Positions 22,828-36,171 of a stretch of 64,000 nucleotides of DNA are shown in pieces. A program made the translations under genes and the position numbers. The notes beneath the pieces are model-generated. The model saw nothing but the letters and a program-made list of their open reading frames with translations, was not told the DNA's origin and ran no database searches. The DNA lies in contig JAKULF010000004.1 in the NCBI GenBank assembly GCA_022661535.1, positions 1,488,001-1,552,000 of the forward strand, read 5' to 3'. Within the stretch, counting starts at the first letter, position 1; every line of letters begins with the position of its first letter. The DNA is from Eutypa lata. Taxonomy: Eukaryota > Ascomycota > Sordariomycetes > Xylariales > Diatrypaceae.

Positions 22828-25351
22828 TCAACAAGTACTAGGGCCAAGTTCGACAATAGGCGAGCTGGCACCTTCACGTCTTCTCCTCTCCTCGTCGAGT
22901 CGTACGGCTCTCGCGATCTCCTCCCTCTGGGATTCCTCCGCGGATCCCCGGGCATCGAGATACCCGTCTGCGCCCTCAAGTTCCATGGGCGTTACCGGTC
23001 CCGGGCTTCCGAGCGGTTGCAGTCTAGGCTTGTCGGGCTTATGGACATGGCTGAAGCCCATGTTGCTTATGCTCGGCACACTGGCCCTGTTGACGTTAGA
23101 GCCGCCTATCGCCATAGCAGCCTGGGCGATCATGTCACGTTGATACTGTGCCAATCTACGCTTGGCCTCGGACTCGTTCCGAGAGTGCGCTGCGGCCATT
23201 TGGGCCGGCCTTGTCGTAGTGATGTGCGTGTCCGACTTCATCGGGCTCGAGGTAATATCTGACACCTGTGGACGATGTTTCTGTCTTTTCCGCTTCTCGT
23301 AGTTGGACGGATAATATTTTCCTATAGGTAGGGTATTCTCCTGGTACGGGGTCGGGTTGTACGAAGTCAACGGGGTAGAGGACCTGGAATCTGGCGTGTT
23401 GGCGCCGCTAGGCTGCTGTAGATAGGTGTTGCCGCTGTTGTCCGACATAGTCGCTGCTAAGGTGGTGGTGGCGGCGGGAGCGTTAGCGGAACTAGCGGTC
23501 GCAATGGTGCCTGTGGCGGTTACGTTGGAGACCTGTGTTACGTGACTTTCAGAAGAGCTTGACCTGGAGGCGGCAAGCTGAATGGATTTCCTGCGAGCTT
23601 TAGAGACATCCAGCTGAAAAGGATGTGGATGATAAACCCTGGATTGTTCCTCGTGCAAAGGAAAATAGCCGCTGAAGAGAGTTTTATCTAGTCAGCCAAG
23701 CACAGCCCTACAGCAAGGGTACCTGGAATTTTATTTATTGGTAGGCTGGTAGATAATATGAAAAATAACATGAATATACTACGTAGTATATCTCGAGAAA
23801 CGGTAAATAAAAACATACCCAGGAAGGTCCCCGCGGGCGGAGAGCGGTGCTGGCGGTGTATAAACCGGGGCACTGTTGACTTTCTTTGTGGTCGGTAATT
23901 CAATGGCAATTGGCCTACTTCGCGCCGGTGCTGTTTTGGGTGACGACTCCAAAAGTGATGAGTCGAGTGCAACTGGGGAATGCGAAGGTGAAAGTCCTGG
24001 TTCGATTGGTAATTTAAGCGTTAGTTACTGTCGTATGACGCAACCGAGTTGGGGTATCAGGCCATTGACATGCCTAATAAAACTCGCTAATCAAAGGGAC
24101 TCTTCGGGTCAAGTTGGAAGTTCAGAAGGGTGAAGGGTGAGGGTCAGAGGGGTTCTTTGTCCCCTCCCGTCCGCCACTTACCCTTGTCCCCTGTCCACCT
24201 TGGGCAGAGGCGGGCAAGCGGGCAGGACGGCGGGCAGGACAGGATGTTTCAGTGACGGGCGGTGACCTATAGAAAAACTGGGGCAAGATGCACCCCGCTT
24301 CAGAGGCTGATATTGATATGTTGTTTCGATGGGCGATGGATGGTGGTGCTTGACGGTGTTGTTTAGTGCCCACATTGGGGTGCTTTAGTGACCCCTTCTT
24401 TTGGTAACTTGGCTACTTGGGTCGCCAATAACAAGGAACTTTTATTATTAAAAGAAAACGGCTCAATATGCTAAGAGACATCATCTCGGGTGAAAACTGG
24501 GGAAAACGAGAAGAATAACGGATGTCGGGCTCGGATTACCTAGAAAGAAAAAGGGCAGAAAGGAGAATGGATACGCCCGATACAATAGTATGCTGGCACT
24601 GGCTGGCTTGTCAACGTGGTGGCTGTTGCATTACATTGTTGCTTTGCTGCGTATTTCGACTCGTTTTGTTTTGACTCCATTACCACAAGTAGAATGGGCT
24701 TGTTTAATCCCGATGAGTCTTCATTCTGATATACATCCAGGCTTTGCCTTTTTTTCGTTTTCTTTTTCTTTTCTTTTCGGACAACTCGGTAATACGGCAA
24801 ACCATCCATTGAAGAACTAATAATAGGTAGTAGAGTGCAGGTGGGTAAGCGCATCCACTACAGCCGCTGGGCTGAGCATTTTCCTCCCACCTCTCTATAC
24901 AATAAGGGTCCAGCCCATGCACGAGAGTAGCAATATTAAACCCCGTTAAACTCGTATTGGTAGGTATTAGGCGAACCCAGTGAGAGATCGAGATGAGCCG
25001 AGGGCAACCAAACAAAATTCGCAAATAAAAACGGGTTGTTCATACAACACACACACACACACACATAAACATGAAAACACACATACCTGTACCACTTTTC
25101 GGAGGAGGTCTCCAGTGCATATGAGGAGATCTCGGGGAGAGTCGTTGGTTTTCTAGGAACCCTGTCGGAGATGGCCTAGTGGATAAGATGACATCGTCCG
25201 ACCGAAGATCCGGGGATGACGGTGATGAGGCTCCTCTTGATGGTGACACGTCGGACGAGTTGGACATGGTTCTGCCGGCCATCGGCGGGCGTCGTGTTGT
25301 CCTCGAGGACAGATACGAAGCGGGCTTGAACGACCGCCCAAAGCTCGCCAT
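22828..25351 (-). CDS. Conserved disordered protein, three exons with a 1.09-kb intron (428 aa, model partly inferred)
   Basis: Proposed exons are 25351-25087, 23996-23819 and 23671-22828. Exon 1 starts at an ATG (MASFGRSFKPASYLSS) and ends SPHMHWRPPPKSGT at a GTATGT donor with one base left over. Exon 2 has no ATG in its frame. It begins after a CTAAC...CCAG acceptor with two bases to complete a codon and reads PIAIELPTTKKVNSAPVYTPP...LSARGDLPG. Exon 3 follows a GTATGT...TTCAG intron (23818-23672) and continues GYFPLHEEQSRVYHPHPFQLD, ending RREGASSPIVELGPSTC. Exon 1 lacks a 3' end, exon 2 lacks a start, and the phases agree, so one gene with a 1,090-nt intron is the simplest model. The exon 2-3 junction is strong; the exon 1-2 link is inference. 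The protein is Ser/Pro-rich with a charged C-terminal helix (EESQREEIARAVRLDEERRR). Similar unnamed proteins seem common in Sordariomycetes; no function is assigned. Confidence 0.62.
25047..25065. repeat. (AC)n microsatellite inside the proposed long intron
   Basis: A pure AC dinucleotide run just downstream of the exon-1 donor of the 22828-25351 gene. Confidence 0.9.
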
Positions 25352-28300
25352 ATTTCTTTTCCTTTGGTTTTGATCAATAGTAACAAGTATATCCAAGCAC
25401 CCTAAACTAGTCCGTTGGTTTATTTTCCGTCTCCCTGTCTAAAATCCTTATCCACCACTCTCGGAGACTTGAAGGGAGCCCACAACCTTCAGATGACCGA
25501 ATATTCCGTATCCAGCCCTATGCGTGGGTCTGTGGTGTATCATGCGGCGCGTGAGTTCGTGTTTGCCGCGGAATATCAAAGAGCTTTAGATAGATATCCT
25601 AGTAGAATGGTAATTGCGGTTAGCTCTAGTTAAGTTATAACAAATCCTTCTCAGAGGCGCAGCAGCAGTAACCGAATTCTTATATATCATCGCTTAAGAG
25701 TAAGTCTTAAAAGTCAAGCTAGGCTCCGGACTTTGGACTCCTACCGTACGAGGCATGGTGAGCAATATGTTGTTCATGAGTGGGGGTAAGCAGGTTTTAA
25801 GTAAGGTAAGGTACATGTAACCCAGGCATGCATATGTAAGAAAGTAGGAGCAACCTTGATCTTGGTTGGTTTGATATTCTTACCTCAGCAATGGATTGGA
25901 GTGCGTATTAGGGAAAATTTCAAGATGGAATTCCCTCGCTTACTATGTAGGTATGTAATAAGTCAACGTGTATGTAACTGCCCCCGTTATCGCCGCGGCT
26001 ACCGAGACAAAGAGGCCTAAAATTGCACGTCTGCAGGGAGATAGCAGCGGCACAGTTGTGGTTTGAGTTGTCCGTAGCTCGGTCGTCGTTCGATTTACTG
26101 ATACTGAAGCATCCACCAGTAATTTGAGGAGAATTGATAACTTTGGTTTTTTGCTGCTGCTCTTTATTGCTCGCAGGTTCAACGTAAACGTAAACTATTA
26201 AGGCAGGTAGGTAACAGGGTCGCAAAGTTGCTAATGGCTGTTAGAAGAGAAGAAGAAGAAAAGACGTGCATCTGCCGTTAATTCGTTAATTGGGATGCAA
26301 CGGCAGCCATGTATTTATTAAGTGCCCGTTCGACCCGTTCCTTCTCTTCCTCAAAAACCTAACCCAGATGCACACACACAAGAAGGTAAATGGACCTCAG
26401 TTAAAGATGATGATGGTGGGTATGTATGCATGGATGTATGCATGGATGTATGTATGTATGTATGTATGTATTTAACCGTTCGATAAGCGCCTTTCCGACC
26501 AAGATAAAATAACTTGGTATGCGAGATTATGCAGCTTGTCCAACAAAGGTCAAGGTTGTAACTTTAAACGAAACAAGGAACAAAGTCTGTTGGAACTTTT
26601 TAAAGATATAAGATAATTGATGCCATGCAGTCTCATGAAGCACCCGTATACACAGAACAGTCATACAGACAAGACATCCAAAGTTAAGCATTTCCTTATC
26701 GGTTTGAAGATGATCAACTATGAATGGTACGTATACAATTCTGAATGCGTATGCTTTTAATCTTGGTGGTCACCACCCGGGAGATAATAGGGAGTGTGGG
26801 GAGGCTGGATGACCAAAGCTTATGAGACAGTCATCAGATGGGATAGAGGGATGGATGGATGGAAGAGGTAGGTGGGATGGCGGGAATCTGTGGTCCTTTA
26901 TTTCAGAAAGCCTCGAGTTCCCCCTTTTCAAAGCAAACAATTCAGAACACATAAGAAATACATACAATACAGACACAGGCCCAGAGTTGCGACGAGATGA
27001 AATCTGTGAATTACAATTCAACTAGCATGTGTTTTTGGTTATCTACCTAGGTACGTACATATCAAGAGGTGGCGTTTTAAAGGATCCAAAGTTGGTCAGA
27101 ATAAAGAGCGAACGTTCAAGGGTTCAAGGAGACCCTTAAACGCTATTCTTAATGATCTTCAACTAGACTGCATCGGTAAGGCATGGTTGGCCCGAGATAT
27201 TGACGTGGGGCCAGGTACGCGGCTTGCCGCACCCACCTTAACATACCTATGTAAGTTCACACACACAACTAATAATGATGCTATATGTGCCAATAACTTC
27301 TTACGTAGATAGATAGGCGGGTAAATTCACACTTTAAAAACATCCCGATATCGATGTACATACTGTATCTTTGGGGGTCATTCTGCAGAATACACTCTCG
27401 TCCTCTCCCCCCCCGGCCAAGTCGCATGGAAGGTTTCACTGTCCTCACCCGGCAGCGGGTCGGTGGTACAGTAGCAAGACCTCAACCAACCACCAGGCTG
27501 TCAGGCTTCCAAAGGACTCGAAGAACCGATACCCGTTCTTGTGATTTAAAGAGCTGCCGTGAATGACGATCCTGTCTTATTACCAGCCGCCACCATTGAT
27601 TAACCTTTCAGGAACATATCCCACTCTGCCACTGCAACGCATCGTCTGCTGTTACATTCGCGCGGATTGTGTTACGTAAAATGCTCTCAGGGTGAACAAC
27701 AAGAGCAACGGCCAGCTAGCCTATCTACATACCTACATACTACACTTTACTGAATGATGCCCGATATTCGCCTCTGAGGCTATTAGTCTGCAATCCTGCA
27801 TTCAATACTCTTGGTTCCGGAGCTGGATGATCAAATACCACTCAAAGCCGAGCTTACATATATGCACTGATATATATACCAGCCCAAAGCCTGCTGGTCG
27901 GCCGTTGTTCTTAACCGCCTCTGGACATCGACCGCGTGGGGAGTGGAACCTCACTAGCAGCCTTGGATGGGGGGACCTGTCTAGTCTAATTCGCGTTACT
28001 GTCGATGCCAAAAGCCTTGATGGGTGGTTTGGGTAGGTATCACGGACGACGTGCAGCGATCAGCGCACCATGTTCGCTAATGTGCATGTCATATTCATGC
28101 CTGTCTCCCGCCAAAGTATCCCTCCGCCAATCCCCCATGAGAGAGCTTCGGTCCCACAAGGGTCCTCCTCAAGAGCTCAGGGTTCTTGGATGACGAGCTG
28201 ACAAGGCTGCGATCAGATAACTATTATGGAGAGAGCGTTGCTGTGAGGCGTCCTAAAGTATCAAAGGTTATATGCCGTGAATTAGGACTATGGAATTCAG

Positions 28301-31300
28301 GGTTGGAGCGGCGATTGTCGACACCCATCCGTCCACTCGTGTGTGTATATGTATTGTCTTGCCACGGATATGTAAGTTTCGGTCCTAACAGCCGTCTGGT
28401 GTGTGTACAACTAGCGTTATCATCGATCATACCAGCTCACTACCAAGAAAGCCATATGCAGTAACTGCCTGCGTCCGGTGAGGCCATGCGGTGTGAACAT
28501 ATAGCTATAGGTGGTACGATATGAGAGGCAGAAAGCAATTTATTCTCGTTACTATCTCACGCATGTAAGATTTTGCTGCATTGTGCATTAGAATTCAAGA
28601 GCTACATACGTGTGTGGTAAACAATAATCGATGATGGTGCCAATACGTAGCCAAGCACCGCAGTCCCCTTAGCGAGTTCAAGGCTAAGTTAGGTACGTAT
28701 GTATCTATAAAAAGCTCTATTCTTGCAACTTGAAGCAAAGAGCCGCTTGCTTCATGATAGTGGCTATTTGTTGGTATTAGGTTTTCAATATGAAACATGA
28801 ACGAGAGCGGCTCGAGCCGTCAATTGCTTTAGTAGTTAATTGGTTCCAAGGGCTGCAAGGCCTACATTAAGCATATAAGATAAGTCAGTAAATAGTAAGA
28901 CCATCAGCCTACCTCGAGGGGACATCGCTGTAATCGAGCGCGATGCAATGCCGATCTGGTAGATCGATGCTGTATGTAGGGCCTGTACGCGGGCATGCAG
29001 CCCGCGTTTACTGGAAGCAAGGCAGGGAGCGAAATCCCAACATTAGACGACAGCATGCTGAGTATCACGCCAGGTACGTCGATGCTTCATAATAGGAATA
29101 GCTTCGAATGTCGTGCCTCTTGAGTAGTGGACGCAAGGCCGGTTTACTACGTACCAAGGTCGCATGCAGGGTACGGATACGGACACACGTCAATTTTATT
29201 TGCTTATTTTTAGTAGTTTCATGGCAGAGCGATCACGTCGCCACGAACGTCGCTTGCGGTGTTCTAATGGCCTGATCGGTAGCCGAAATTACCGGCGTCT
29301 ATTGCAAAAATGCCGGCTTCTGCGCGGATTATAACGTTACAACCGTCACACGTTATAAGAATTTTCTTTCTCTTTTCGTTTCCTCTTCGCGACGCTGGAA
29401 GGCTGCAGGCGAGACACGAGGAAGCATGCGACGGAGATCGACAAGCAGCTGGTGGTTAGGTCGTATCATGGGTTTTGTGTATGTACGTAAATGGGATGTC
29501 GAGGAGCGTGGGGCGGTCTTTCGGGAAAAGTCAACCGACAAGGGTTGTTTTCTTTTTTTCTTCTTTTCCACGGCTTGACTCGAAATGCAAGATGGGCATC
29601 GCATCGCATCAGTCGCATTCATCAAAAGCGGTACCTCTTGGCGTGTAAGCCCCTCAAGCCACCTTCAAGCCCCTGGTCCCCCAACGAGACGACGACCCTT
29701 GCAGAGGGGGATGACGTAGATTATACGCAATTCCAAGTGCTTTTTTTTGTGTAGCTACTGTAATATCACTAATAAGAGCTCAGATATGAAGCGCAGCAAG
29801 CGCCGAAAAAATAGTCCAATCAAGAGGCACTATGTAACTGCAAGTTATCCCCGGGTTATTTTCTTAGAGTTGTCATGGGCTGGCCCAATTAATTTGAACC
29901 TCATCACAAAATTGACATCGCAAAAGGGGAGTAACAGCATAACTAGTCTAGGTGTTGTTTCCCGATGATGGCCGTCTCCTGCGGACGTGCTAAGGTGTTT
30001 ATTTCTTCCTCATTTCCATTAGCCAATGACACCACCAGGTGCTTCTCCTGATAGCGTCATTCTGCAGGATGATAAAGGGGCTCCCGCGATTTCTAAGGGG
30101 GGATCACCAGCAAGAAACTCTGATCACGTACTAGTAGTTATTTACAGATCGGGGTGAAATATCATCATTGTGAAGCAAGTGGGTTGTTGGAAAGGTAGCA
30201 TTAGCCGCAAGTGTACCTATCTACACCTCTTTGCTTTGTAGTATTGCCGAGCACCACATTGCGTTTCTATCCACCTCCAGAGGAGCTAGAGGATTCGCCA
30301 TGTAGACCGACGCACAATTGGCATCTTAAGTCTCGCCTCTCTAGGCTCACATCCCTTCCGCCGATGCTCCTCAAGCGCTCCCAAGAAGGATACCCTTCGG
30401 CGGCTGTGGTTAGCCGCCGACGGGCCAAGTATCCTATACATTATCTCCCCCGATAAGGGACGAATGATTCGGTTAATGTCCCTAGTGCGGCTTTGCTTAT
30501 GAGTTGTCTGGCCGATTGGCCGTCCTGGAAGATCTGCTCGGGATCACGGTGCGCCGTTACAGGCCCGGGCCACACGGCTCACAGGTGTCCGGCTTACTAC
30601 GGGTTCTCCTTTCCGCTAGTCATAGCAGTTACCGGCTTGTATTAGACTATCAGCCTCGCCAATAGATCATTAGCTCCTAAGGATGCTGTGTCGAGTTTGA
30701 AAGTTCAAGGCTAAGCCTTCACCTTGTTTCAAGAGTCTGTGTTATTTTATTGTCGTAGTTCGGGTTTCAACATAGCGCGGGCATTGTAGATGAACATAGT
30801 AACGAACGACGCCTCGTATATTCAGGGAGTAGCCCCAAATGATAATCCTCAGTCTTGGGGCCTGTACCATTTCTCCTACAGACTACTATGGACCAGCACA
30901 CCTAGAACTCCAGTAGAGGTAAGAGTTTCTTCATAATTTGCATGCTAGTAAATAGAAAGCTTTTACTCGTCTCCTCGAAAGAGATGCCTTGTACCCCTAT
31001 ACCTACAACTGCAACACTGCAGCCTTTAATTTTCCGCCACGCTGTGAGGAAGTGCCATTGCCACTGATATTCGAACTCCCTGCCTAATCAGTGAACAGTG
31101 AGAACGTATATCATACGATGTTATGGTGCTTTAGAAGTTAGGGTTAGTGTCTTTTAATATCCGTGGTTATCTTTAGCCACTGAGCTATTAATTTGTATTT
31201 ACATTACTGCAAGGGAAGAGGAGGATCTCACACCAAGGGCCTCCTGAATTTAATATTATTCCTAGTATCATTTCAGCAAGACCTTTAATGGGAACCAAGT

Positions 31301-32738
31301 CCTAGAACCCTCAAATCCAAGCAACCATTCAATTGTAGCCTATTGACGATATGAAGTTTCTGCTGATCTGTTAAGGGCTCGGACGCTAATCTAGGTTGCA
31401 TGTAATACTTATGCTAATCACTATAAATACATATACCTAGCTGTACATGATGCGCTATTAGAAGAATATGTTGCTCATTAAAAATTATGATTACAGTGAC
31501 TTGAACCATACATAATAAATAGGAGCAGCCGAAGGACTGCATCTCTACCCCTCAACATTGTACTACCCCTATCCAGTAATTACCAGCATGAAGGCAAGCG
31601 ACATAAGAGCAGCTACGTAGAACAGGCATGGTATACCTAATAACATGTACTAGGTAGAAGCAGAATCGATGGAGGGCAGGCCCAAATCTATTTTTCTAGT
31701 AAGTTTTGTCTTCCATACCGGGGACAGCCGGTACATTCGACCACCTATGGAAGTATAAGTAGAAGAGCTATATTAAGTTTTCTTCGGCAAGCACCTATAT
31801 TGCGATGACATAGCCAAATCCTCTGCCTTTCGGTTAACTTTTCAAATGTGAATAGCTATACACTAGAACAGCTCTCAGTATATCACATAAGTATTATCTT
31901 CTGTATTGGTTGAGATGGTAAAAAGATGTTGTATTTTCTAAATGACACAGCCTGAACTGTCCTTATACTAGTGGTCCACACCTGCCATCAGTATACATAA
32001 TGATAAATCGTTGTTGAGGTGAACCTAATCATGTTAACTCTAGAAACTGAAGGCTACTGGGACTTTGGAACTTAACCCAGTCCGCGCTCTTATAACCTTA
32101 GTTCCGGGCCCGGGGACGGACCTCCGTACGGCACCGTCATAACGTCACCTTCCGAATCCGTGGATAGGTAGCAGGTAGCGCGGGAATCACCCTTATAGCA
32201 TAAACCTTATATATCTTCTGGTAACTAGGGGCACGTGATTAAAAGTCCGGGAGATGGTAGTTTGAATCATTGATTGCTTATTTCAGGGGTCGCAACAATA
32301 CTGATTATAGGAATCAGGAGACAGTGTAATGCCACTAGCCGGCCTGAGCCGCCAAGAAAGCAGGTATATATATATATGCAGAAGCAAATAAGTGCCTGCC
32401 AAAGCCCCATCACGACCCCGACAACACGCCTTTTGTATACTGGTATCATGAGAACGCCGTCATGCACCGCCGTCATCCATCAATCCATCCATTAATCCAT
32501 TCACTCATTCCCAACCCCATTCCTATTTACTAACTCAACCACCATTACTCCTCTCAGCTGCCCTGCTAAATGCCTCAATTACCACCACCGCCACCACCAC
32601 AACAAACCCCCATCTTCTTCACGGGTGTAGCAAGTCCTTCGGCAAAACCGCAAGCGAATACATCTCAGCAGCCGCACCCCTCGCCCTCCAAGTAGTCGTC
32701 GTCGTCGTCGCCGCCGTCGTCGGCGGAGGCGGCGCGCC
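25352..32738. other. Gene-poor region, 7.4 kb
   Basis: No gene is supported in 7.4 kb. Open frames are under 105 codons, overlap on opposite strands and show no domain or splice-extended reading that I could follow. The base composition is not strongly AT-skewed, so this is not an obvious fresh RIP relic. It holds one exact TACCTAGGTA (27045-27054), a TATG microsatellite (26421-26471), a 7-bp GC-rich inverted repeat (28988-29006) and a degenerate tRNA-like A-box/B-box pair on the minus strand (about 31064-31185). Confidence 0.5.
26421..26471. repeat. Tetranucleotide microsatellite (TATG/GATG)n
   Basis: Interrupted TATG and CATGGATG units ending in a pure TATG run. Confidence 0.85.
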
Positions 32739-33337
32739 CTATGCGCGCCAAGCCGAGGAGCGGGAGCGGACGGAGGCGTTCCGATCGAGGCGGGCGCGGC
32801 CGGTGAAGCGGCTGTGGCGCTCGCGGTGGGTCCACCAGTAGGCGGCGGAGGCGAGGGTGCCGAACAGCCAGAGCAGGGCGCTGGCGAGGTCGACCCAGAC
32901 GGCGCTCTTCATGCGCCGTATGTCGGCGTTGCCCTCGGGGTCCTCGCGGATGTACAGGCGCCCGAAGACGCCGAACAGCGCGATCCACAGCACGAAGAGG
33001 ACGAGGCTCCAGGCCGTCACGGCCGCGAAGCGCAGGATGAAGGGGAGCAGGTAGAGGAGGGAGGTCACGGCCGAGAGGGCCCCGACTACTACCGCGTAGA
33101 CCTGGTGATGCGGGGAGCGGGGAATTAGTATGTGTGTGTGTGTGTACGTGTATGTGTAAGTATGACTCGGTGCGGATGTAGCTATCTTACCCATTTCCCG
33201 TCCGTGTACTTCCCTTGCTTGTGAGCCCGATCCAGGTCCACGGCGTACAGCCCGCACACTGTGACGGCGAGCACGAATTGGAAGAAATGCAGTATCGAAA
33301 AGCCGATATAGCTGAAAGCCATGCCGAAGAGCCCCAT
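32739..33337 (-). CDS. Four-helix membrane protein, MARVEL-like (169 aa, two exons)
   Basis: Exon 1 is 33337-33191 (49 codons, ATG MGLFGMAFSYIGFSILHFF). The intron is 33190-33102 (GTAAGA...CACCAG, 89 nt, phase 0, containing a GT microsatellite). Exon 2 is 33101-32739. Four hydrophobic segments are visible at about residues 11-33, 50-72, 76-100 and 116-140. The loop after helix 3 (RLYIREDPEGNADIRRMKSA) and the closing WVDLASALLWLFGTLASAAY helix are typical of fungal MARVEL-domain proteins, followed by a basic Arg/Ser tail. Family members sit in the plasma membrane or vesicles; yeast Nce102 marks eisosomes. Upstream sequence reads in frame for twelve codons to a possible acceptor at 33374, but a coding exon there would end in a stop, so the ATG at 33337 is preferred. 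Confidence 0.8.
33130..33145. repeat. (GT)n microsatellite inside the MARVEL-like gene intron
   Basis: A short GT run lying wholly within the 89-nt intron. Confidence 0.85.
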
Positions 33338-36171
33338 CTTGAAAACGGGCGGGTCAGGTACTTCGTACAGTCCCTGAAATACTTTTAAGATATTATGTAA
33401 TTCGAACGTTTACCTAGGAGGAAAGGAAGGGATCTTCGCGTTGCATAGAACGCAGAGCGCAAACAAAGAAGAAAGAAGACAGTGCTCTTAATAAGGCGAT
33501 AAGGATGGGATGTTTTCTATTAGTTCAAAATATCATGATGGGCGGAAATGACCTGGAATTCCAAGGTAACATCAATAGAGCGAATCCTCGTCTTCCACGC
33601 GAAGTCAAGAAATCAAGGTTCGAGCTACCCCCTGTATATCATTATCGATAATGCCACTAAAGACGTCATATATTGATTATGAGCTCTAAATCCGTATTAG
33701 TGCTGTCTATGAACGACAACGCTAACCTTATTTGAATCTTGGTATAGATTAGGTTTCGCAACTTCCAGTAAGTGCCGAATGCCAATCACGACCTCGATAT
33801 TCCCGTCCCGTCTTATTGGTAGCTTACTCATGAACCTTGGGTATGTACGTACGGACGTGACTTCAATTACCTATTCATATATCGGCTGGCTTAGCTAGGC
33901 CAAGATCAAGAATCTTCCATTTGTTATAAATGGCTCGGGCTCGAAATCTCAATCCCAACGCGAAATTCCCATTGTTGAACTTCAACAGTTAAGGCTGTTC
34001 GTTCAGTCTTGTTGCTCTGTGGGAATTGAACCCCGCTTTGATAAAAATAAACAATAACCTGACAATCTGGAAAGCCTCATATGGCACAGCGACTCTACTG
34101 TTCAAACGACTCGTATCGGGTCTGAGGACGCCAATGTAAAGGCAGATAGTAGCTGACTCCTAGAAAGGCTGATCAGCTTTGTGTGAATATTCTCTTTTTA
34201 GTCATCGTCGGCGCCCTCAGCGATATGGTGCACCTTGCGGCTTGAGGCTTAAACAACTCAGAGCGACGACAATTGCAGTTCAGTCTAGGACTTTCCGCAT
34301 TCTATGAAATCGCCCGGATGGAGATATCCTACAAGTGTAAGATATGTAACGTCTCATGATCCCCTCTCAGTCGTCGAGCCCTTTCGAAGTGCACATCTTT
34401 GGGTAGCAGGCGGGGTCCAAAACTGCATTTTCATGTGTGGAGAGGGAGCATTTTTCTGCATCTCCGGTCGCCTGGGGATTGGGGAGACTGGGGCTAAAGG
34501 TAATATGTCAGCCGGACGTTTATTACTCTTATATAGAAGGACATGCTTTTATATATAAGCCTGACCCTTTCTATCTCCTGCAATTTAGAATGAGCAGTAT
34601 CAACTGCTCGTTCGGAACCCATTGCTTTTCACCCGGGATTACGTGATCTCCTCCGCAATCGTATGAGATAAGACGGGGGCCTAAGGATAACAAAGTTTTG
34701 GGGGCTTTACATGCTAGCGAACTTTTGACTTGGGATAAACTAAGTTTCTTTGGGGATCGAATTCCACTGTGAGTTGGATGGCAAGATCGCTTCCGAACGA
34801 CTGTTGCCCCCCTCACTTCTTTTAATAGCATTCCATCATGGCTATTTGCGACGGGTTTTCAAGCATGGTTGGGACTAAAAATGTTCGTAAGACGTGCCGA
34901 TCCGTCTACCTCAGATGGCCTGATCTGGCCCAGTGTGTGTGGTCTTGTCGAAGGCCCCCTGGGATATCCCGCACTACGGATGGCCCCCTATGTTGAAGAT
35001 GACCGATCATCTTGACAAAGTTCAGAATGCGCAGGAGCTTGGACCTGGGCTGTTTTGGGCTCTCTTGACAGATACCGACCCTCACCGAATTCCTTTTTGA
35101 AATCATAGCCAGGTTTCCCGGTCGAGAATCTGCCTGGTACTGGTCCTTATGACACACAAGGGGGGGAGAGGAGCACCTCAGCTCGGGGTTCCTCTACTTA
35201 CCGGTCTCATTGGCACCGCCTTAATTACTATTCCAGGGAGGCCGTGAGCTGCACGCTACCTGTCCTATTCTGCCTTCTGGGGCTGGAGTGGTCATTTGGC
35301 TGTCTCGATGTAATATACCGAGAGAAGGAGATGTCACGCAGTGTCATCTGTTCTTGCGAGATGAGCTATAGGCAACAACTCGAGGAGATAGGACAAAATT
35401 ATGGCTATGGCCTTGGACATGCGACCTTAACTACGGAGGAAGAACTGCTTGGCCACTCAGATGCGTTTGTTGAGCATCGGTTTAAACACCCATATATCTC
35501 AAAGTGGTACTTTCCTAATCACTAGGTGACATCATCGTACGCTGGCCATATATTTTTGCACGATCGAGACGGTTGCAGAGCAGGAGCTGAATGCACCATT
35601 CAGCCCTATGAGGGCAAACATTCGGCCCCTATACGCACACTCTATATTCAATGGGATTGTTTCATTGTCAGCTCGAATACACTCCTCTCAACTTACTGAG
35701 CAATTAAGCGTGCTTATTGTGGACTAGCAACTCTGAAACAGAAGGTTTTCATTCAGTCGGTAATATCTCCACTTACCTTGGGGGCAAATACGTTCGCCGT
35801 TACTTCTGGATCTCATCCTATTACTCAACGGCGTGCCGACTGCCTAGTGGGCTAAGCAGATGGGGCTTCCATCGTGTCTTGCCCTATCGGCGAGAGGGCT
35901 AATTAAAACAAATCCACGTGAAGATGTGACCACGCGGCGTGAGTTACTGAATTTGATGGTAGGTAAATCCAAAATACGATTGAGGATCTGAGAAGGTGGT
36001 TTTTAGACTTGCCATCTGCGCCATGCATACTCACCCTAACAAGGTATAAAAGGAGGTCATGGAAGTTGTTGACTTACTCGAAGCATTGTTCGAAACCAAA
36101 CACCTATCTCCTCTTGTCTTTACACATTCTTTCAAACTTCAGACAGAATTATCACCTCTCCTGAGACCAAT
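33338..36171. other. Intergenic, 2.8 kb
   Basis: Lies between the starts of two divergent genes. The largest frames (35244-35525 and 34571-34831) have no ATG or no recognisable content. The right end carries the TATA-type promoter of the 36172 gene. Confidence 0.55.
36045..36052 (+). promoter_or_regulatory. TATA box upstream of the small Cys-rich gene
   Basis: TATAAAAG, a near-consensus TATA element, lies 120 bp before the ATG at 36172. It is followed by a CT-rich leader (about 36107-36165), as is common for well-expressed fungal genes. Confidence 0.55.

Noticed and set aside
24817..24866. Alternative last exon for the 25351-25087 exon (CCAG acceptor, 16 codons)
   Set aside because: Possible by splice rules, but it leaves the 23996 exon without a start; the long-intron model explains both.
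25168..25195. A-box-like TGGCCTAGTGGATAAGATG
   Set aside because: Lies in the exon of a minus-strand gene and has no TTCGA B-box downstream.
31138..31148. Two TTAGGG-like units (TTAGGGTTAG)
   Set aside because: Too short for an interstitial telomere; expected by chance at this length.
35244..35525. 93-codon frame on the plus strand
   Set aside because: It begins at GTG rather than ATG and shows no homology that I recognise.
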